This document shows positions 59,093 to 64,000 of a stretch of 64,000 bases of DNA, in pieces. Source of the stretch: Pezicula radicicola (taxonomy: Eukaryota > Ascomycota > Leotiomycetes > Helotiales > Dermateaceae); the NCBI GenBank assembly GCA_003008705.1, contig PDUO01000012.1, positions 448,870 to 512,869 on the forward strand. The letters are read 5' to 3'. The first letter of the stretch is position 1. Every line of letters starts with the position of its first letter. The translations under genes and the position numbers were made by a program. Under the pieces are notes generated by a model that saw only the letters and a list, made by a program, of their open reading frames with translations, was not told where the DNA came from and ran no database searches.

Positions 59093-62000
59093 ATGTCGGA
59101 ATTACGCTATGATGGACAGGTCGTCGTTGTGACGGGTGCTGGTGGTGGACTGGGTAAAGCATATGCTTTGTTCTTTGGTTCGAGGGGTGCCAGTGTTGTT
59201 GTAAATGATCTGGGAGGCTCATTCAATGGTCAGGGCGCTTCTTCAAAGGTAGGCTAATTCTCAATAATTCTCCCTGGAGTAAACAGATTGCTAACAGACA
59301 CCCCGCAGGCCGCTGATGTTGTCGTCGACGAAATCAAAGCAGCAGGCGGTAAAGCAGTAGCCAACTACAACAGTGTCGAAGACGGAGACAAAATTATCGA
59401 GACAGCTATCCAGAACTTCGGCCGCATCGATGTCCTACTCAACAACGCTGGTATCCTCCGCGATATTAGTTTCAAGAACATGAAGGACGAGGATTGGGAT
59501 CTGATCATCAAGGTTCATGTTAAGGGATCATATAAGTGTGCTAGAGCTGCATGGCCTTATTTCAGGAAACAGAAGTATGGCCGTGTTATCAATACTGCGT
59601 CGGCGGCTGGTTTGTTTGGAAGTTTTGGACAGTGTAATTACTCGGGTATGTGTGGATGCCCTTTTTGGATATTGGTATCTTCTGCTAACACTTTGTAGCT
59701 GCGAAGCTTGCTATGGTCGGTTTCACTGAGACTTTGGCAAAGGAGGGTGCGAAATACAACATCCACGCAAATGTTATTGCGCCAATTGGTATGTAGTCCT
59801 CTGCTCTTTGCTTGGTACAATCACATGCTAATTTTATAAACTAGCCGCGAGTCGGATGACACAGACCGTTATGCCCCCCGACATCCTCGAAAACCTCAAG
59901 CCAGACTGGGTCGTACCTCTAGTTGCTGCCCTCGTACACAAAGATGCTGAAGAGACCGGCTCCATCTTCGAGGTTGGTGGTGGCCATATGGCCAAGCTCA
60001 GATGGGAGCGTTCAAGTGGTCTGCTCCTGAAGGCAGATGATACGTACACACCTGGAGCTATCTTGAAGAAATGGGATCAAGTCGGCAACTTCAAGAATGC
60101 TGCATACCCATCTGGCCCTGCTGACTTCATGGGTCTATTAGAAAAGTCTCTGGAGATGGGACCTAGTGACAAAGGAGAGACTCTTGACTTTAAGGGCAAG
60201 GTCGCACTCGTCACTGGCGGCGGTGCTGGGTAAGTAGTACTTTTTAGGACTCATTATCAACAACTAACAAACGTATAGTATCGGTCGATGCTATTGTCTA
60301 GCGTTCGCCAAGTATGGTGCTTCAGTTGTCGTCAATGATCTTATGAACCCAGATGATGTGGTTCAAGAAATTCAGAAACTTGGCGGCAAGGCTGTTGGTA
60401 TAAAGGCATCCGCTGAAGATGGAGATAAGGTTGTGCAGGCAGCGATTGACGCTTTTGGCCGTATCGACATTATTATTAACAATGCTGGTATTCTCCGAGA
60501 CAAGGCATTCACGAACATGGACGATTCACAATGGGATTCAGTCATGAATGTTCATCTCCGAGGTACATACAAGGTCACAAAAGCTGCATGGCCATACTTC
60601 CTCAAGCAGAAGTATGGACGTGTGGTGAACACTACTTCTACCTCCGGTATCTACGGGAACTTTGGACAAGCCAATTATGCTGCTGCCGTAAGTTAAGAAA
60701 GCCAATTGAGCATGTGACGAGAGACTAATAAAGTTGGTAGAAATGCGGTATTCTTGGTTTCTCTCGAGCTCTTGCCCGCGAGGGTCTCAAATACAACATC
60801 TACGTCAACACAATTGCACCAAATGCAGGCACAGCCATGACCCGAACCATAATGCCAGAGGAGATGGTACAGGCTTTCAAGCCAGATTACATAGCACCGT
60901 TGGTCGTCGCGCTCTGCAGCGATAAAGTACCTAATCCACCAACTGGTGGGCTCTATGAGGTTGGTAGTGGTTGGGTTGGACAAACCCGCTGGCAGCGAAC
61001 AGGCGGCGTCGGCTTCCCAGTTGATGAGAAGCTTACACCTGAGGCTGTCGTCAAGAACTGGTCCAAGATCATCGATTTTGACGATGGACGAGCAGACAAC
61101 CCTGCAGACAGTCAAGAGGGACTGAAGAGCATCATGGCGAATATGTCTAACAAGAAGGGTGGTGCGAGCAAGGTATGAGATCTTGTCTGCCAATCCTAGT
61201 CTCTCTGTACAATAGTCATGAGCTTTTGGAAATGAATACATATTAACAAATTTGTGTCCCTAGTCGAGTGAACCTGCTGCAGAAGTGAACCAGGAGATCT
61301 TGGATAATATCGAGAAAGCGAAGAAGGCCAAAGCCAAAGGGACAGAGTTCAAGTATGAAGAGAGAGATTCTATTCTTTACAACATCGGTATTGGAGCCAA
61401 GAAAACAGACCTTCCCTATGTCTTCGAAGGCCATGAAAATTTCCAAGTTCTACCAACATTTGGTGTCATTCCATTTTTCAATGCGGAAGCACCCTACAAC
61501 TTTGACGACATTGTGCCCAACTTCTCACCGATGATGCTTCTCCACGGCGAACAATACCTGGAGATCTTACAACATCCAATCCCAACGTCAGGCACGCTCG
61601 TCAGCTACCCCAAGTTACTGGAGGTAGTTGACAAGGGCAATGCAGCGATCGTGAAGAACGCTACATCAACCGTTGATGCTAGCACTGGAAAGCCAATATT
61701 CTACAACGAGACAACAACTTTCATCCGTGGAAGCGGCGGTTTCGGAGGACCAAAGAAGCCAGCCGACAGAGGAGCTAGCACAGCAGCCAACAAGCCACCA
61801 GGACGAGCCCCAGATACCGCCGTAGAAGAAAAGACAACCGAAGAACAAGCCGTTATCTACCGACTCTCAGGCGACTACAACCCACTACACGTAGACCCCG
61901 CCTTTGCAAAAGTAGGCGGCTTCCCAGTCCCAATCCTCCATGGTCTCTGCTTCATGGGCATCGCTGGAAAAGCCGTCTATCAAACCTATGGACCCTACAA

Positions 62001-62172
62001 GAACATAAAAGTCCGATTCGCAGGTACCGTGTTACCGGGCCAGACCCTCGTTACTGAGATGTGGAAGGAAGGTGGGAAGGTCATTTTCCAGACTAAGGTT
62101 AAGGAGACGGGGAAGTTGGCTATTGCTTCTGCGGCTGTGGAGTTGTTGGGGGAGGGGAAGGGGAAGTTGTAA
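59093..62172 (+). CDS. fox2: Peroxisomal multifunctional beta-oxidation enzyme Fox2
   Basis: The protein performs the second and third steps of peroxisomal fatty-acid beta-oxidation: 2-enoyl-CoA hydratase 2 and (3R)-hydroxyacyl-CoA dehydrogenase. Exons 59093-59248, 59309-59645, 59699-59788, 59845-60229, 60279-60687, 60741-61172 and 61264-62172 give 905 residues. Two tandem short-chain dehydrogenase domains are present. The first has [10 protein letters not shown] and a YSAAK active site; the second has TGGGAGIGR and YAAAK. The C-terminal hydratase-2 hotdog domain carries the hydratase signature [10 protein letters not shown] and [13 protein letters not shown]. The last three residues are GKL, not SKL or AKL, a weak match to the peroxisomal PTS1 signal. 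Residues 720-760 form a Pro/Ala-rich loop within the hydratase part. Confidence 0.96.
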
Positions 62173-62939
62173 GTTTTGTTGTGAGGAACTTGTGGTAGGG
62201 GGATGAAGATTTTGTATTCTTAGGATAGGGAATGAAAGGGTGGCGTTCTTTCTTTCTTTCTTTATGTTTGTTACCTACCTAGGAGAAGTTATGCGGTTAT
62301 AACTTCAGGGATGAAAAGGCTGATATTGTGTAAATTGCTTACCCTACCTGTTGAAACCCACACCTGACTCACCACATTAAAGAGACAACATCACTAGAAA
62401 ATCCCGTGATTGCCATCTATCTAGCAACTATTACTCAACCCAGCTCAACTCATACATCACTAGTTCACTCCTACAGTAATTCATTCACCTCTCATCTTAT
62501 CTTCCCATATCATGTACTCCCCACATCTCACCATCTCACCATCATACCAACCAACACCAACACCGACATCTGACCCCAAAAGGATGTCTCATCACCATTT
62601 AATTTCTTTCCCATTCGCATTATACTCCGACAAAAAACAAATAGGCTTGATCCCGCCAGACAGCCATCCCTCTCGGTTTCTCTTCCACTGATTTATGGTC
62701 CTAACCCAACCCAATGCTAATTCCCAATGCCAAATCTTTCCTCCCCTTGGTCCATAAGACCTTACAAAGCAGCAGCTAATATTGCTTCCGAGCTTTACCT
62801 GGATATCATACCACCCTCATGCCAAATCTTCCATCCATCCTGTTCTCATCTTATCAAAAGCTATCAGAAATATAGCCTCCCAGAAAACGCTATGCCCATG
62901 CAACCCACAAACAAAATCAAAAACAAGAGTCATCGGACT
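62173..62939. other. Convergent 3' flanks of fox2 and the import receptor gene
   Basis: No gene is supported. A short CTTT run at 62248-62263 and many CACCATC-type repeats around 62520-62590 are the only features noticed. Confidence 0.4.
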
Positions 62940-63970
62940 CTAGCCATCAAATTGAAATTTGGTGGCCTCGAGTCGGCCAAGACCGTCTCGTGGAGCAACA
63001 TAACGTCGGCGGTAGGTGTTTGTAAAGTCCTGGAGCAAGCTGCGAACCTTGCGAACACCATCCTGGCCAACAGCGAGCTGCTCCCGAATACCAGTGAGCA
63101 GGCGATTGATTTCGGGCTCGCTGATCGTTCCGGGCGGTAGCATCCTCACCGTTGTGTCAACCCATGCGGTAGTCTCTTGCGGCATCAGTTCGAACAATCC
63201 CAGAAGAGCTCCACTTCCGTCAGTGAAGCAATCACGTGGGAAAGTGATCATCATGCCAGCCATGACTCGCTTGACTAGCTGCTCTCCATGCGAGAGAAGA
63301 AGCTGCTTTACAATGTTCTTGATCTCGGTTGGATTTGGGCTTGATCCAGAGCTTGGGGGGTTATCTCCACCATAGCCAATGACATCTCGGGTGTAATGAA
63401 GAACCGCTGCCAGAGGCTCTTGTTGCTCCATTTGCAGAGCAGAAACAGCAGCGTGAAATATTGGCGTGAACAAGGCTGAAGGTATTAGTTTGTAGGGGTA
63501 ATAGAGAAGTGCATCCATAAGGAGGCGGTAGAAATCCTCTATGACATCTGGAAGATCCTGAGGAGGCAAGTCACTCATCATCCGCAACATAGATGTTGCC
63601 TGAGCTTCAAAGAATGCATAGATGGAGTTTGTCGTATTTTCGTCAACGTGCTCTCGGTCTTCGGAAAATTCACGCAGAATAGCGCTTGTGACCCAGAGGA
63701 AGCAACCCTGCCGTGAAGTGGTGAAGCCGTTAGCAAGCTTGTTTGCCATGTCAGGCAGCAATGGTGCCATTGCTGTTCGATAAGAGATAACCATGTAGCG
63801 CCAGACACGGCAAACGCGTTCGCAAATTGGCGGGAAGTCGATGAAGCTGTCGAGGATGGCAGACAGAACGGGGAAGATTTCCTGGCAGTATTGGACAGCA
63901 GGATTCGCTTGACCAGGTTCAATATAGGGGTTGACGAATTGAATAAAAATCGTAATCAATTGCAGATGGT
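62940..63970 (-). CDS. Nuclear import receptor Mtr10 / transportin-SR type (C-terminal part)
   Basis: The gene is cut by the window edge. The visible exon (63970-62940) encodes about the last 343 residues, and an acceptor site at 63971-63972 marks an upstream intron running off the end. The sequence is an all-helical HEAT-repeat array and ends in YVAPRDGLGRLEATKF, a C-terminus I associate with fungal Mtr10/Kap111. That karyopherin imports SR-like mRNA-binding proteins such as Npl3. Placement in the wider transportin-3/importin-13 group is secure; Mtr10 is the likeliest member. Confidence 0.82.
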
Positions 63971-64000
63971 CTAAAAATTTGTCAATAACACCAAACGGTT

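Overview
The window is nuclear DNA of a filamentous ascomycete (Pezizomycotina). The coding genes are broken by many short introns, mostly 46-100 nt, with fungal splice signals (GTRNGT donors, CTAAC-type branch points). The gene content also fits: an AspB/Cdc3-type septin, a CFEM receptor-like protein, a GH72 glucanosyltransferase, an ENA-type Na+ ATPase, a fungal Fox2 multifunctional enzyme and 2EXR and F-box proteins. Leotiomycetes is my best guess at class, by overall feel of the proteins only. Nineteen intact or edge-cut protein genes and one decayed gene are supported. I rebuilt exon structures by hand and checked that reading phase is kept across every junction.

Left block, 0.5-23.2 kb, is dense and mostly conserved. 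It holds glutamate-cysteine ligase (gsh1), the Mis12-complex subunit Mis13/Dsn1, a caspase-fold plus C2H2 zinc-finger fusion, a CFEM/transmembrane protein (minus strand), the mRNA-export helicase Dbp5 (minus), the F-BAR/SH3 protein Bzz1 (sharing a divergent promoter with dbp5), and a GPI-anchored GH72 glucanosyltransferase.

Middle block, 23.2-50.7 kb, looks accessory. Intergenic spaces are long and AT-rich and the genes are of lineage-variable type: a secreted GH43/CBM35 enzyme, a broken M48 peptidase gene, an ENA P-type ATPase whose upstream region carries five GCCAAG (PacC-like) hexamers, a secreted GDSL/CE16 esterase, an F-box protein, two MFS drug/polyamine-type exporters and a 2EXR protein. 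Between the F-box gene and the first MFS gene lies about 1 kb with strong nested inverted repeats and a stretch whose minus strand resembles the 3' part of large-subunit rRNA. This is the least explained segment.

Right block, 51.7-64 kb, returns to conserved genes: the septin (start codon in a 4-nt first exon), an ECM11-domain protein, a glycerate-kinase-like P-loop kinase (minus), peroxisomal Fox2 (plus, divergent from the kinase, with two CCGAGG fatty-acid-response-like hexamers in its promoter), and the 3' part of an Mtr10-type import receptor cut by the window edge.

There is no bacterial-style operon, CRISPR array, intact transposase or convincing tRNA. The genes do not form one pathway. 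The functional links visible are cell wall and secretion (CFEM, GH72, GH43, CE16), polarity and cytoskeleton (Bzz1, septin), and chromosome segregation and meiosis (Dsn1, Ecm11).
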